Source of the DNA: Mangrovibacterium marinum
GTDB taxonomy: Bacteria; Bacteroidota; Bacteroidia; Bacteroidales; Prolixibacteraceae
Length of the DNA stretch: 64,000 nt
Direction: 5' to 3'
NCBI RefSeq assembly: GCF_003046625.1
Contig: NZ_QAAD01000013.1
Span: 46,804 to 110,803 of the forward strand
Below, piece by piece: positions 51,631-61,527 of this stretch. The notes under the pieces were generated by a model. That model was not told the DNA's origin, searched no databases, and saw only the letters and a list, made by a program, of their open reading frames with translations. Positions within the stretch are counted from its first letter, which is position 1, and each line of letters begins with the position of its first letter. The position numbers were made by a program, and so were the translations under genes.

Positions 51631-54600
51631 TTAAAATTCGATATTGGCTCCAAAAACAACTTGTTTGGCTAAGGGGAAGCTGATAGAACCACCACGTTCG
51701 GGGTCGTAATTATCGATACTGCTGAAGGTGATGAAGTTTTTCAACGAACCATACAATTTCACTGAGCCAAGACCAACCTGTCCGATCAATGTTTTAGGCA
51801 GATTGTAGGCTAAAGTAATATCCTTTACCTTCACATAATTAGCCTTTTCGTAGAGCAGCGAGCTACTGTAGTTGGTATACAATGCACTGGCAGAACCGGG
51901 GTTCGGAAATTTAGCATCGGTATTATCCACAGTCCAGTAATCCAGGTCGGCCCAGTTTGCCGATTCAAAGTTCATCTGGTTGTTAAAGTCGTAAGCAATA
52001 TATCCTCCTACGCGCGCATAAAGCAAAACAGACAATGAGAAATCTTTAAAGCTCACCGAGTTGTTCATACCGATGATATGCTTGGGACTGCGATTATAGA
52101 TACGCTTGTCGCTGTCGTCAATCACCCCGTCATCGTTGCGGTCGATCACCTTAATAGTTCCGGGGGTTCCGTAGTCGGAGATATAACCAGCTGTTTCGCC
52201 GGTGTGGCGCGTCTGCCAGTCTGCAATGTAATCGTCATATTCACCAACATCCCAGGTACCATCGGCTTCCCAGTCGTAATAAGCAGAAACCGGTTCACCT
52301 ACAATGTAGGCAATGGTTCCGTTGATGTCTTTATCAACGCCTTCGTACAGGCTCGACACTTCGTCGGTGAATGATGAATACGACCAGTTAATGTCCCAAT
52401 TCCAATCGCTTGAGCGAACCACCGACGTATTTAGAGCGATTTCAATACCATGTCCTTTCGTCTCACCAATGTTGGAAATCACGGTTGGGAAAACCGATGA
52501 CGCCGGAGCTGAACGATAGAGCAACAAATCGCTTGTACGGCTGGTAAAGAAGTCGATACTACCAGAGACCCGATTACCCATGAAGCCGAAATCCAAACCG
52601 AAGTTTAAGGCATTGGTTGTCTCCCACTTCAAGTCCTGGTTTCCCAACTGATCGGGAATATTACCGGCAACATCTTTGGCTCCCAGGTAATAATAAACCG
52701 GATAAGAACTCAGCGCTTGCAAGGTTTGATACGGATCAACTGCTGCGTTACCCGAGATCCCCCAGCTGGCACGCAGCTTCAGGTTATCAAGCACATCAAC
52801 ATCCTGTAAAAACGGTTCTTCGCTCATTCGCCAGGCAACAGCTGTTGAGGGGAAATAGCCCCACTTGTTTCCGTCGGCCAGCGTTGACGAACCGTCGGCA
52901 CGTACCGAAGCCTGCAATAAGTATTTGTCTCTGAATTTATAGTTTACACGGCTGAAATACGATAAGATCGCCTGTTTAATGTAGGTCGTTTCTGTTGTGG
53001 GAGAGCCAATTTTCGACAAATCGTAGAAGGCACTTTGATAATAATGCTCTGCTCCGGCATCGCCAAAAGTAGAAGTCGACTCCGTCACAGATTGATTCAT
53101 ACTGTGCCCCAACAAAACGGTCAAATCATGCTCGTCGCTGTTAAAATCGGTATTGTAAGTCAGCGTATTCTCCCAGGTGTACTTTGTTCCGGTATTCCAA
53201 GTCGATGAAATATAAGTTGTTCCCGGCGATTGGTGACGGGCAACACTCTTATAATCCTGATACAATCCATCGCGCGAGTTTGAACGGTCAACGGCAAAGG
53301 TTGTTTTAAACACCAGGTCAGCAATCGGCTTCACCTCTAAATAAGCATTGGAAAAAATGCGGGTTGTTTCAATATTCCGCTGATAGTTTCCGGGAATCTC
53401 ATCCATCAATGGATTCACGTGAGCAGCATAACGCGGGTTTGGATTTTCGTTGATAGTATTGTCGGAAAGATATGGATGCGTGATGGTCGTCATTTTCATG
53501 GACTGACCAAACACACTTGAGTTCCGCGAGTCGTGACTCTTATACGTCAGCAATGTGTTCATCCCAACTTTAAACTGGTCGCTGATTTTGTGATCAACAA
53601 CTGTTTTCACGTTGTAGCGGTCCAGGTTGTCGTTTTTCATCAAGCCTTCTTCGAACATGGTTCCAAGCGAAAGGTTGAAGTTGGTCTTCTCACTACCACC
53701 CGACACGCCAAGCTCGTAGTTTTGTGTCAACCCGTTCTGAAGGATAATATCCAACCAATCGGTATACGATCCATCATTATAAATATCCATTTCGGTTGTA
53801 CCATCATCCAGACTTTCAGTCAAGATATCCTGAACCGTCAAACTGCTGCCCCCCCAGTTTCCGCTGGCTGCATCAGCCTGGTAATTGGCTTTGTCGATCA
53901 AGCGCTGTACTTCTTTACGTCCGTACATCACCTTGGGTACGTTGGTTGCCGAGTTAGACGATAAATAAGTGTTCAGGCTGATTTTTGTTTTACCGGCTTT
54001 CCCGCGTTTTGTCGTGATGATGATTACACCGTTGGCACCTTTGGTACCGTAGATCGCAGTTGAAGCAGCATCTTTCAACACATCCATCGACTCGATGTCG
54101 GAGGGGTTGATATCCAGGGTTGATCCATATTCGATACCATCGACCAGGATCAGCGGACTGTTAGACGCAGAGATTGACCGGTTACCGCGCAGGTTAATAT
54201 TCAACTTAGAGCCGGCCTCGCCGCTATTTTGCTGAATATCCAAACCGGGCACCTGTGCCTGCATCGCTTGCATGGCATTGCTGGATGATGTCCGGGCAAT
54301 ATCTTCGGCCTTCACCGAGGCAACCGAACCGGTTAAGTCAGCTTTTTTAACAACGCCATAACCTACAGCCACAACCTCTTCAATACCAATAGTCTGCTCT
54401 TCGAGTGTTACGGAAATATTGGTTTTACCAGCCACAGGCATCTCCAGTGTCTGCATTCCGACAAACGAAAATACCAGCACCGCATCGGCAGGAACAGCCG
54501 ACAGAGCGTATTTCCCGTCGAAATCGGTAATGGTACCATTGGTTGTACCTTTTACAACCACCGTAACCCCGGGCAATGCCACACCGGCGGCATCTTTAAC

Positions 54601-55008
54601 AACACCCGATATGGACTGCTGCTGGGCCGTTGCCTGTGTGATTTGGGTAAGCACAATTTGGCGGCCTTCGAAGCGATAGTTAATATTAGAGCCTTCGAAC
54701 AGTTGATTCAGGGCCTCTTCGACATTCACCCCATCAACTTTAAAATCAACTTTTCGGCTTAAGTCAATAACACTTCTACTATAAAGGAAATAGTAATCTG
54801 ATTCTTCTTCGATATTTTGAAGAACATTTTCCATCGTTGTATTTTTCAAATCGACGGAAATTTGAGTGTTTTGTCCCGCAGTATCAATCGCGAAGGATTG
54901 GAAAACAGCCAACAAAACCAACAAACAGGTAAGTTTCATAAGTAATAGCATTTTCCTTATCCAGAGAGATCGCTCCCCCTGAAAAATGGGTTTACATTCT
55001 TTTTTCAT
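51631..55008 (-). CDS. SusC/RagA family TonB-linked outer-membrane protein
   Basis: A 1125-aa TonB-dependent transporter. The signal region runs to about residue 46. An STN domain follows (about 50-115: ISVDLKNTTMENVLQNIEEESDYYFLY), the part that signals to FecR. Next come a carboxypeptidase-regulatory-like domain (about 133-205: SGVVKDAAGVALPGVTVVVKG), a TonB-box region (EEVVAVGYGVVKKADLTGSV), the plug (GVIIITTKRG) and a large beta-barrel ending in KQVVFGANIEF. The STN domain fits the neighbouring FecR/sigma pair: binding of the nutrient should signal through FecR to the sigma factor. Confidence 0.96.
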   Translation of the reverse strand: MKKECKPIFQGERSLWIRKMLLLMKLTCLLVLLAVFQSFAIDTAGQNTQISVDLKNTTMENVLQNIEEESDYYFLYSRSVIDLSRKVDFKVDGVNVEEALNQLFEGSNINYRFEGRQIVLTQITQATAQQQSISGVVKDAAGVALPGVTVVVKGTTNGTITDFDGKYALSAVPADAVLVFSFVGMQTLEMPVAGKTNISVTLEEQTIGIEEVVAVGYGVVKKADLTGSVASVKAEDIARTSSSNAMQAMQAQVPGLDIQQNSGEAGSKLNINLRGNRSISASNSPLILVDGIEYGSTLDINPSDIESMDVLKDAASTAIYGTKGANGVIIITTKRGKAGKTKISLNTYLSSNSATNVPKVMYGRKEVQRLIDKANYQADAASGNWGGSSLTVQDILTESLDDGTTEMDIYNDGSYTDWLDIILQNGLTQNYELGVSGGSEKTNFNLSLGTMFEEGLMKNDNLDRYNVKTVVDHKISDQFKVGMNTLLTYKSHDSRNSSVFGQSMKMTTITHPYLSDNTINENPNPRYAAHVNPLMDEIPGNYQRNIETTRIFSNAYLEVKPIADLVFKTTFAVDRSNSRDGLYQDYKSVARHQSPGTTYISSTWNTGTKYTWENTLTYNTDFNSDEHDLTVLLGHSMNQSVTESTSTFGDAGAEHYYQSAFYDLSKIGSPTTETTYIKQAILSYFSRVNYKFRDKYLLQASVRADGSSTLADGNKWGYFPSTAVAWRMSEEPFLQDVDVLDNLKLRASWGISGNAAVDPYQTLQALSSYPVYYYLGAKDVAGNIPDQLGNQDLKWETTNALNFGLDFGFMGNRVSGSIDFFTSRTSDLLLYRSAPASSVFPTVISNIGETKGHGIEIALNTSVVRSSDWNWDINWSYSSFTDEVSSLYEGVDKDINGTIAYIVGEPVSAYYDWEADGTWDVGEYDDYIADWQTRHTGETAGYISDYGTPGTIKVIDRNDDGVIDDSDKRIYNRSPKHIIGMNNSVSFKDFSLSVLLYARVGGYIAYDFNNQMNFESANWADLDYWTVDNTDAKFPNPGSASALYTNYSSSLLYEKANYVKVKDITLAYNLPKTLIGQVGLGSVKLYGSLKNFITFSSIDNYDPERGGSISFPLAKQVVFGANIEF

Positions 55009-55082
55009 AAATTTGATTCGTTTTATAGTTTATAAACACCTTAGCTTGGCGTGAATGTGCGAGATTCTCGTCAAGCTTTTTC

Positions 55083-56117
55083 TCATTGTTTCGTCAGGAT
55101 AATTCGTTTATGTTCATCAATCAGCTCTATGTGGTATCGAACGGGCAAGACGTTCGCGATCAGGCTCATGCACTGGTCCATCTTTTCATTTTCGAGCGTG
55201 CAGGTTAGTTCATAGTTATTCAGGTTTTTGTCGGCCACAACAATCTCAACATTGTACCAACGGCTAATTTTTTTCAAAGCGGCATCGAGCCGTTCATTCT
55301 GAATGATCAACCGACCATCGATCCAGCCAATAGCGTTTTTACTTTTCACTTTTTTCTGCACCATCGTTTTGGCCTCCATATTCAGTTGCAATTGCTCGCC
55401 AGGGGTCAACTCCACATTTCCGGATTTGCCCTCCAGCGCAATATGTCCTTCCAGCAAGGTGGCTTCAAAAAACTTATCGGCGGCATAAGCATTAATATTG
55501 AAATGTGTTCCGGTAACCAGTGTATTCATCATGGGGTTGTTAACAATAAATGGATGCTGCTTGTCGGCTTTCACCTCGAAATATGCTTCTCCATCAACAA
55601 ACACCTCGCGTTTAGGACCGGCAAACACTTCCGGATAACGCAGGGTTGTTCCATCGTTCAACCACACCATGGTTCCATCGGCTAGCTGAAAGTGCAATTT
55701 TGTGCCCGGCTTGGTATAAACTTCGCGGTACTGAGAAACGTCAATTGCGCTCGTTGCAGCCTGCTGGACAGGATAAGTGAAATAAAGGTAAGCGGTAAAA
55801 GCGATTATGGGAAAAATTAAGATGGCTGCTGCTTTGGAGAAGGCCCGGCCCAAACGCGCCCTCCTTGATGAAGCACGCAGACTACCTACGGACTGTTCTT
55901 CCGGCCTCATCCGGAATTTGGTTTTCCACAACATCTGTTCGAAATCAGGTTTGGCCGATCGCAGTTTAATCTCCGAATTCGTCCACAGATCGCCCAAAAC
56001 AGCCCGGGCTACAGCTTCATTCTGCGGATTGGCAAGCCATTGCTTCACCTGCTCCGATTCTGAAGGGGCGGCCTTGCCCTCCAAATAGCGTTTAATATCG
56101 TTCGGTGTAATCTTCAT
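55083..56117 (-). CDS. FecR family anti-sigma factor/regulator
   Basis: A 344-aa inner-membrane protein. The cytoplasmic N-terminal part (about 1-90) has the anti-sigma region (DIKRYLEGKAAPSESEQVKQWL), and a transmembrane helix follows at about 92-112. The periplasmic FecR domain includes YTKPGTKLHFQLADGTMVWLNDGTTLRYPEVF and EAYFEVKADKQHPFIV, and the C-terminal DUF4974 domain binds the STN of the receptor. The ATG at 56117 is preferred to a GTG at 56132. It relays signals from SusC to the sigma factor coded just upstream. Confidence 0.93.
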   Translation of the reverse strand: MKITPNDIKRYLEGKAAPSESEQVKQWLANPQNEAVARAVLGDLWTNSEIKLRSAKPDFEQMLWKTKFRMRPEEQSVGSLRASSRRARLGRAFSKAAAILIFPIIAFTAYLYFTYPVQQAATSAIDVSQYREVYTKPGTKLHFQLADGTMVWLNDGTTLRYPEVFAGPKREVFVDGEAYFEVKADKQHPFIVNNPMMNTLVTGTHFNINAYAADKFFEATLLEGHIALEGKSGNVELTPGEQLQLNMEAKTMVQKKVKSKNAIGWIDGRLIIQNERLDAALKKISRWYNVEIVVADKNLNNYELTCTLENEKMDQCMSLIANVLPVRYHIELIDEHKRIILTKQ

Positions 56118-56184
56118 TGGTTCTTTTAACACGAGTATTACGAAATGAACCGAAGCTTACCCCTATCCGAAGCAAAAAAAAAAT

Positions 56185-56766
56185 TTAATGAGTCGTCAAA
56201 AAATAAAATAATATTGAGCAAAGCTGGCTTTCGCCCAATTTTTCGCGGATGGTCTTCAAGGTTGCTGAGATCTGATTTTCAACGGTTTTCACCGACAGCC
56301 CAAGCTTATCGGCAATCTCCCTGTACGAATAGCCTTGTTCGCGACTAAGAATAAAAATTTCGCGGCGTCTGGCTGGCAAACCGGCAATAATTTCGCTAGT
56401 CAATAGCTCCAGATTATTAAATTCAACCGTGTAATCCGTTTCGGTGGTCTCGAATGAAGCGACTTCTCCCCAGCGATTAACCTTCTTTTTTTCGGCCGTT
56501 TCTTTTCGTAACAACGAGATTGTTTCCGAATAGGTGACTGAGAAGAGAAAGGACTTAAAAGAAAAATACTCCTCAATCTGATGGCGCTTCTCCCAGATTT
56601 TGAGGAAAACCTGCTGTGTAATTTCTTCTGCAATATAGGGTTCGCGTGCTATACTCAATGCAAAAGCATACAAACGCTCCGAGTATTTGCCGAACAACGC
56701 TGAAAAAGCACTGATATCCCCCTTTTTCAGCAACAATACGTTTTCAAGATCTTCATTTCTAACCAT
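56185..56766 (-). CDS. ECF sigma factor (FecR-associated)
   Basis: A 193-aa ECF sigma. Region 2 covers about 20-85 (FSALFGKYSERLYAFALSIA, EEITQQVFLKIWEKRHQI, FLFSVTYSETISLLRK). Region 4 covers about 125-180 (LPARRREIFILSREQGYSYREIADKLGLSVKTVENQIS). The ATG at 56766 is chosen, since the longer frame starts with TTG. It is the first of a sigma-fecR-susC-susD set and presumably directs transcription of the susCD operon when FecR releases it. Confidence 0.93.
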   Translation of the reverse strand: MVRNEDLENVLLLKKGDISAFSALFGKYSERLYAFALSIAREPYIAEEITQQVFLKIWEKRHQIEEYFSFKSFLFSVTYSETISLLRKETAEKKKVNRWGEVASFETTETDYTVEFNNLELLTSEIIAGLPARRREIFILSREQGYSYREIADKLGLSVKTVENQISATLKTIREKLGESQLCSILFYFLTTH

Positions 56767-57167
56767 CAATAACAAACAGATTATCCAACTACAAAACTAT
56801 AAAATTATATATCGTAAATCATCGACAATGCACAAAGTACTCCAAACATGCAATTATTTTTCGAGAAAACGAGCACATAAAGCGTCCTGTTACGGGCTCG
56901 TATGCCGAACAACAGCAGCTGCCAGGACCCGAATTGTAGCGACGCTGACAGCCTTGTTGTCGTTGGCCCGCCTAAAGTACAGGCTTAAGTATTTCACCTC
57001 AATCCTGCAACAAAGACACCACCGCAGGCATAAGATCTGCATTACCAAAACAAACACAAATCTATTCTGTTACTGTTTTTTAGATGGTGTTTTAAGCAAA
57101 TAATGTTAGGTTTGCAGCAAATTTGGAGACCACTCCTACTTCAGGGGAGATACAACAGAATAGAAGG
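56767..57167. other. intergenic region between the sigma gene and queD
   Basis: A divergent promoter region with no recognised gene. The right half carries the queD -7 box; the left half should hold the sigma promoter but shows no clear consensus. No riboswitch known for queuosine genes (preQ1) was recognised. Confidence 0.5.
57107..57114 (+). promoter_or_regulatory. -7 box before queD
   Basis: TAGGTTTG fits TAnnTTTG and lies about 55 bp before the queD ATG. A small hairpin (GGAG..CTCC) lies in the predicted leader. Confidence 0.45.
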
Positions 57168-57518
57168 ATGATTTGGACTGTAAAAAAGACTTTTGAGATT
57201 TCGGCAAGCCACCAGTTGGACTTGCCCTACGAGAGCAAATGCAACAACCTGCATGGCCACAACTGGATTGTGGATATATACGTGGCCAGCCACGAATTGG
57301 AAAACGGAATGGTGGTAGATTTCAATTACCTGAAAGAAACAATTTTTCAGCAACTTGACCACAAACACCTGAACGATATCATACCGGTTCCCACGGTCGA
57401 AAATATGGCGCTTTGGATTGCCAATACCATTGGCACCAAGGAGGCTGGCAAACGTTTTTGGTGTACAAAAGTTGTAATTCAGGAAAGCCAGGGGAATGTC
57501 TGTGAACTTAACTGTTAA
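57168..57518 (+). CDS. queD: 6-carboxytetrahydropterin synthase QueD (PTPS family)
   Basis: Makes 6-carboxy-tetrahydropterin from dihydroneopterin triphosphate in the queuosine/7-deazaguanine pathway. The 116-aa protein has the zinc and catalytic motif ESKCNNLHGHNW (Cys with the two His), DFNYLK and PTVENMALWIA. The ATG at 57168 follows an AGAAGG ribosome-binding site; the upstream in-frame start at 57123 would sit at the predicted transcription start. It overlaps queE by 23 bp. Confidence 0.93.
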   Translation: MIWTVKKTFEISASHQLDLPYESKCNNLHGHNWIVDIYVASHELENGMVVDFNYLKETIFQQLDHKHLNDIIPVPTVENMALWIANTIGTKEAGKRFWCTKVVIQESQGNVCELNC

Positions 57519-58101
57519 CGAAATATTTTACTCGCTGCAGGGAGAAGGATCCCGGGCCGGGACTCCGAATATCTTTATTCGCCTGTCGAACTGTAATTTG
57601 AATTGCTGGTTTTGCGATACCGAATTCGAATCCGGCGAAAGCTACTCACTGCAACAATTGCTGGAAGAAATCAGCCAATTTCCCTGTAAAAACATCATCT
57701 GGACCGGCGGCGAACCTGCCTTGCAATTAACCGACGAAATTGTTGCTTTTTTCAAGGAGCACGGCTACTACCAGGCCATTGAAACAAACGGCACCAAGCC
57801 ACTGCCCTCGAAGCTGGATTTTATCAGCTGCTCGCCCAAACAGGTTACAGCGGCCCGACTGCGAGAGAACTTTCCGGACGGAGTATCGGAGATAAAATGT
57901 CTTTTTCAACAGGCACCGGACTACGACCTGCATGAGCTGCCCAAAGCTGAGCATTACTTATTGAGCCCGATTTTTCTGGGCAAGGAAAAAGAACGGATGG
58001 AACTCGACCGGGAGATCCTGCAGCGCTGCATTGACTACATACTTAAAAATCCAGACTGGCAGCTTTCCATTCAGCAGCACAAAGTGTGGAATATCCGCTA
58101 G
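57496..58101 (+). CDS. queE: 7-carboxy-7-deazaguanine synthase QueE
   Basis: A radical SAM enzyme that converts 6-carboxytetrahydropterin into 7-carboxy-7-deazaguanine. The 201-aa protein starts VNEIFYSLQGEGSRAGTPNIF. The [4Fe-4S] ligands are Cys33, Cys37 and Cys40 (CNLNCWFC), followed by DTEFES. WTGGEPALQ and QAIETNGTKPLP are family motifs. It overlaps queD, giving a compact two-gene operon. Other queuosine genes (queC, queF) are not in the window. Confidence 0.95.
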   Translation: MSVNLTVNEIFYSLQGEGSRAGTPNIFIRLSNCNLNCWFCDTEFESGESYSLQQLLEEISQFPCKNIIWTGGEPALQLTDEIVAFFKEHGYYQAIETNGTKPLPSKLDFISCSPKQVTAARLRENFPDGVSEIKCLFQQAPDYDLHELPKAEHYLLSPIFLGKEKERMELDREILQRCIDYILKNPDWQLSIQQHKVWNIR

Positions 58102-58850
58102 TTTTTTTCTCTGTTTTTGAACTGATTTGTTCGCCACTTCGATTTCCCTCATTCGGAGGAAATCTCCAACAGGGATGAAAGTGGCACGCTTTACAATAGC
58201 TCACCAGCGGGGTGCAGAATAGTAGAGGTGCTTTTCCGAATCGTCATACAGATTATGACTAATTCATCGCCTAATCACCATAACACTTCTATGTTTATCA
58301 GCATAAAATAGGGGACATTAGGTCCGAAAGAGCCAATCATGAACAAATGGAAACAGCTTGTTCTTTTTGAGAGGTCGTTTCCATGCGTGTTTGCCCTGAC
58401 CGACCGTCCGGGAAGCAATTTCCATCGGTGCTTCAGTTTCGAGCTGAACCGCAATTCAAAGCATCTTCGGTGCGGTTTGGAAACCCGGCCTACCGCAGGC
58501 AGGCGCATCACCAGAATCGGCTTTCACCAAAAAAGCCACCAGCTGGCTGAAAGCTGATGGCTCGGGATTCTTAAAAAAAAGATGCTATTTGATATTAAAA
58601 TATTGCTGTTCCCGGTTGTAACCATCGACAGCTAATTTCCGGTTTAAATTGTCTCTCAAAAACTCCCTTCTTTCCAGAGCTATGATCTGACAGTTTTGGG
58701 CTTTTATCTAAATTACTTTTCTCTTATTCTTCGATTAAATACAGGGACCGAGGCCCCTGTATTATCCATTCTCACTAATCTAACCCAAACAAAATATGCG
58801 TAGAACGGATCGTCAAACATGTCCAGTCAAACCCAAAAAAGACAACATGT
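58102..58850. other. intergenic region with repeat remnants
   Basis: About 750 bp with no recognised gene. It has a short family A remnant at about 58150-58185 (AATCTCCAACAGGGATGAAAG, minus orientation) and a segment near 58440-58500 with GGTGCGGTTTGGAAACC, related to the inverted repeat at 35.42 kb. Open frames on both strands at 58.3-58.55 kb lie in this repeat-like sequence and are not supported. Confidence 0.55.
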
Positions 58851-61514
58851 TTAAGGTTGGCAACAGCTTTCGGTACTTGCCATCGTCAGGGCCGGAAAAA
58901 CCTTGAGCAACTGCTCACCGATTCCGATTTTATAGCCCGAGGAGAACATGTAAACCTGTCCGCTGGCATCGGTTAAAATAACCAGGGGCAACGTACCTTT
59001 CACATCGTCACCAAAATTTTTCATCAAGGCTTCAAGCACCTTATTATCCTTATCGTAGCCACTAATGTAATTTTCAGGCAAATGGTAGCTATCCAACACG
59101 GGGCCCAATTGCGGCTGGTCTTCGGAAGCAATAAATACAAATTCGCCCGACCAGGCGTTGAAATGGTCCAGATAATCGCCTAAGTCATTCAAAATATGTT
59201 TTGATGTTTCTTTGTTTGGATCAAGCAAGGCCAGCACCATATTCTTGCCGTTTGCGATTTGATCCAATGAAACAAGCTTCTTATCATTCAATGTCTGAAT
59301 GTTCAGCGCTTTAAAATCGAGCTGAGCGACAGCCTTAGGTGCATCAACCGACTGCCGCAGGCTAACGGTCAGTTGTGTGGTTTTGCCAGCATCAATGGTG
59401 AAGAAATCACAGGTACTTAACACCGAACCATCTTCCAGGCGGTTGCCGGTAACCAGGTAATATTTTCCAACTTCCAGGTCGAGCGCATCAAATGTTGTTA
59501 CCTTTTTGGTAAACGGATACTGCAAGGTTTGGTAGTTGCCATCAATCAATTTACCAATGGTAAAATGAATCATATACTGCGGTTCAATCGGATTATCGCC
59601 GTTCTGTAAAACCAGCTTACCGGTTTGGGGAACAGCAGGCGTATCGTCCGTGAAGGCTGCACGAACCCACGCTCCGTTTTGATAAAACTCGGGGATCTCT
59701 GTTGCCGGATTCAACCGTGCAGGGATTCCCAAAGCACGACATACTGCAACATAAAAGAAATCGCGCGAGTGCGAATCGGACAGACGAAGCTTGTACACAG
59801 CCATCGGGCTCAACTCGGTGCGCGAGTGTTTATTCGCCATATCGTCGATGCTGATGTTTTGTTTCATCCAGGCTTTGAGCTCTTGCGGGTCTTTCACAAA
59901 AGCTTCTTTCTGATCCGCAAAAGCCGCTTGCAGGAATTGTCGCCAGCTGCGTAGCATTTCGTTAGTAACCCGCGGTGCCAGAACACAATCGACAAAAATT
60001 GCTTCGGATACCTCGTCGCGGTGAATTGCGTTTTTCAAATGGCTGGTTAAGATGGCGGCTTTGGTGTCGCTAAAGTCCTTATCGGAGATCCCTTTCAACA
60101 AATCGAGCACGTGTTTGTCGCCGGCATTATCGCGCAGGTATTTCTCAATTTCAGCCCAATTGCCGTAACTCAGGTGGATGGCACGTACAACGGTTGCTTC
60201 ATCAAGTTTCAGTTCGTTGGCTAATGCCTTACTCCACTCCTCGCTCTTGAAAGTTGCCGTGTAGCTTGTACGGATTGAATCCTCCTCGGCCAGTCGCTTT
60301 TCGTTCAGCGCCTTTTCGGCATCCGTAATCTGCATGGTATCCTTAATCAGATGCGGCGGCACAAAGTCGAAATCGAAATGCGCACCATCGAGCTGCTTAT
60401 CGACCAAAGTCAACCGAACCGTATCGGCTTGGGAAACTGATATTTTTTCAAAATTGAATTGACTGCCTTTACTAGCCCAAACGATAACTTCGCCTAAGCC
60501 CATGGCAATTGAGGCCATACCGTTTTGGTCGGTCAACTGCTTGGCAATCGGGTAATATTCGGCGTAGTTATAAAGTTGAAATTCTACATTCGCCTGTGTT
60601 GCCGGACTACCGTCGGCATTTTTCACTTCCACAAAAATTCGTTTTACAGCTGCATAGTTGGTGGTGAGGTTCAACTCCGAAAAACGATCTTCTTTAGCCA
60701 CCACATCTTCCGGTCCAAAGTACTTTCCATACACGCGGGTATGTTCCAGCAAGGCACGCTTAGCGGGCTCGCTAAACCAGCCCATATTCAGGCGCGCATC
60801 GGGTTCGCAGGCGCCCATGAATTTCCAAACACCATCTACCCACACTTCAACCCAGGCATGGTTGTCGTCCGAGTGTGCCCAGCGAGGTGTGTATACCTGG
60901 CGAGCCGGAATACCTGCAGCACGCAGGGCCGACACTGTAAAAGTCGACATCTCGCCGCAACGGCCAAAAGCTTTGCGAATGGTACTCAGCGGTGCCGAAG
61001 TACGAATATCGGTTCCCCGATACACCACTTTTTCGTGGCACCAGTGGTTAATTTCCAGGGCAGCTTCTTCAATCTTCATTCCCTGCACTCGCGCCTTTAG
61101 CTCATCGTACATCACAATCCGGAACGAGTCCAGGTTTTCGTTATTGATGCGTACCGGCAGTACAAAATGCAGAAATAACTCTTCGGGGATCGACTTTCCC
61201 CAGCTCATATCTTCGCGCGTTTGCAAACTCTTACGCACATTGGCCAAAAAGAAATCGGCTGAGTAATCGCCTAAATCGCTCAACGGCATATAAGCATACA
61301 TAAACTCCATGGCTTGGCGCTCATCGTCGGTCAGCGGCTGATCGAAGATATCCCATACTGCAATGTTGCTGTTGGCTGTAAGATGTTTTTGTACCTCGAG
61401 CATCTGCTTAATGTCGTTCAGCTGCTCGGGCTTGCTGATCAATTGCTCCTTCTGATTACAGGATGCAAAGATCAAAACGAATAAAAAGAGTATCGTTGAA
61501 TTTCTGAAATTCAT
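58851..61514 (-). CDS. transglutaminase-like domain lipoprotein
   Basis: An 887-aa lipoprotein: signal residues 6-18, then FASCNQ with lipobox Cys19. A transglutaminase-like domain at about 150-250 has an intact triad, Cys186 (FGRCGEMS), His219 (DDNHAW) and Asp239 (CEPD). A beta-sandwich (about 290-380) follows. A second transglutaminase-like stretch near 600-650 (SHSRDFFYVAVCRALGIPARLNPATEIP) seems to lack the catalytic Cys position. The last about 130 residues look thioredoxin-like (VFIASEDQPQLGPV, PLVILTDASGQVYMFSSGY) without a CxxC. It probably acts on peptides or glycopeptides at the cell surface. It lies 13 bp after the GH20 gene and is co-transcribed with it. Confidence 0.82.
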   Translation of the reverse strand: MNFRNSTILFLFVLIFASCNQKEQLISKPEQLNDIKQMLEVQKHLTANSNIAVWDIFDQPLTDDERQAMEFMYAYMPLSDLGDYSADFFLANVRKSLQTREDMSWGKSIPEELFLHFVLPVRINNENLDSFRIVMYDELKARVQGMKIEEAALEINHWCHEKVVYRGTDIRTSAPLSTIRKAFGRCGEMSTFTVSALRAAGIPARQVYTPRWAHSDDNHAWVEVWVDGVWKFMGACEPDARLNMGWFSEPAKRALLEHTRVYGKYFGPEDVVAKEDRFSELNLTTNYAAVKRIFVEVKNADGSPATQANVEFQLYNYAEYYPIAKQLTDQNGMASIAMGLGEVIVWASKGSQFNFEKISVSQADTVRLTLVDKQLDGAHFDFDFVPPHLIKDTMQITDAEKALNEKRLAEEDSIRTSYTATFKSEEWSKALANELKLDEATVVRAIHLSYGNWAEIEKYLRDNAGDKHVLDLLKGISDKDFSDTKAAILTSHLKNAIHRDEVSEAIFVDCVLAPRVTNEMLRSWRQFLQAAFADQKEAFVKDPQELKAWMKQNISIDDMANKHSRTELSPMAVYKLRLSDSHSRDFFYVAVCRALGIPARLNPATEIPEFYQNGAWVRAAFTDDTPAVPQTGKLVLQNGDNPIEPQYMIHFTIGKLIDGNYQTLQYPFTKKVTTFDALDLEVGKYYLVTGNRLEDGSVLSTCDFFTIDAGKTTQLTVSLRQSVDAPKAVAQLDFKALNIQTLNDKKLVSLDQIANGKNMVLALLDPNKETSKHILNDLGDYLDHFNAWSGEFVFIASEDQPQLGPVLDSYHLPENYISGYDKDNKVLEALMKNFGDDVKGTLPLVILTDASGQVYMFSSGYKIGIGEQLLKVFPALTMASTESCCQP

Positions 61515-61527
61515 TTTTTTGGGTTGG

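Noticed and set aside
57115..57167. preQ1 riboswitch in the queD leader
   Set aside because: The leader lacks the conserved preQ1 aptamer pattern; only a small GGAG/CTCC hairpin is visible.
58339..58557. Small plus-strand gene before the transglutaminase gene
   Set aside because: The frame runs through repeat-related sequence (GGTGCGGTTTGG...), and the product has no motif.
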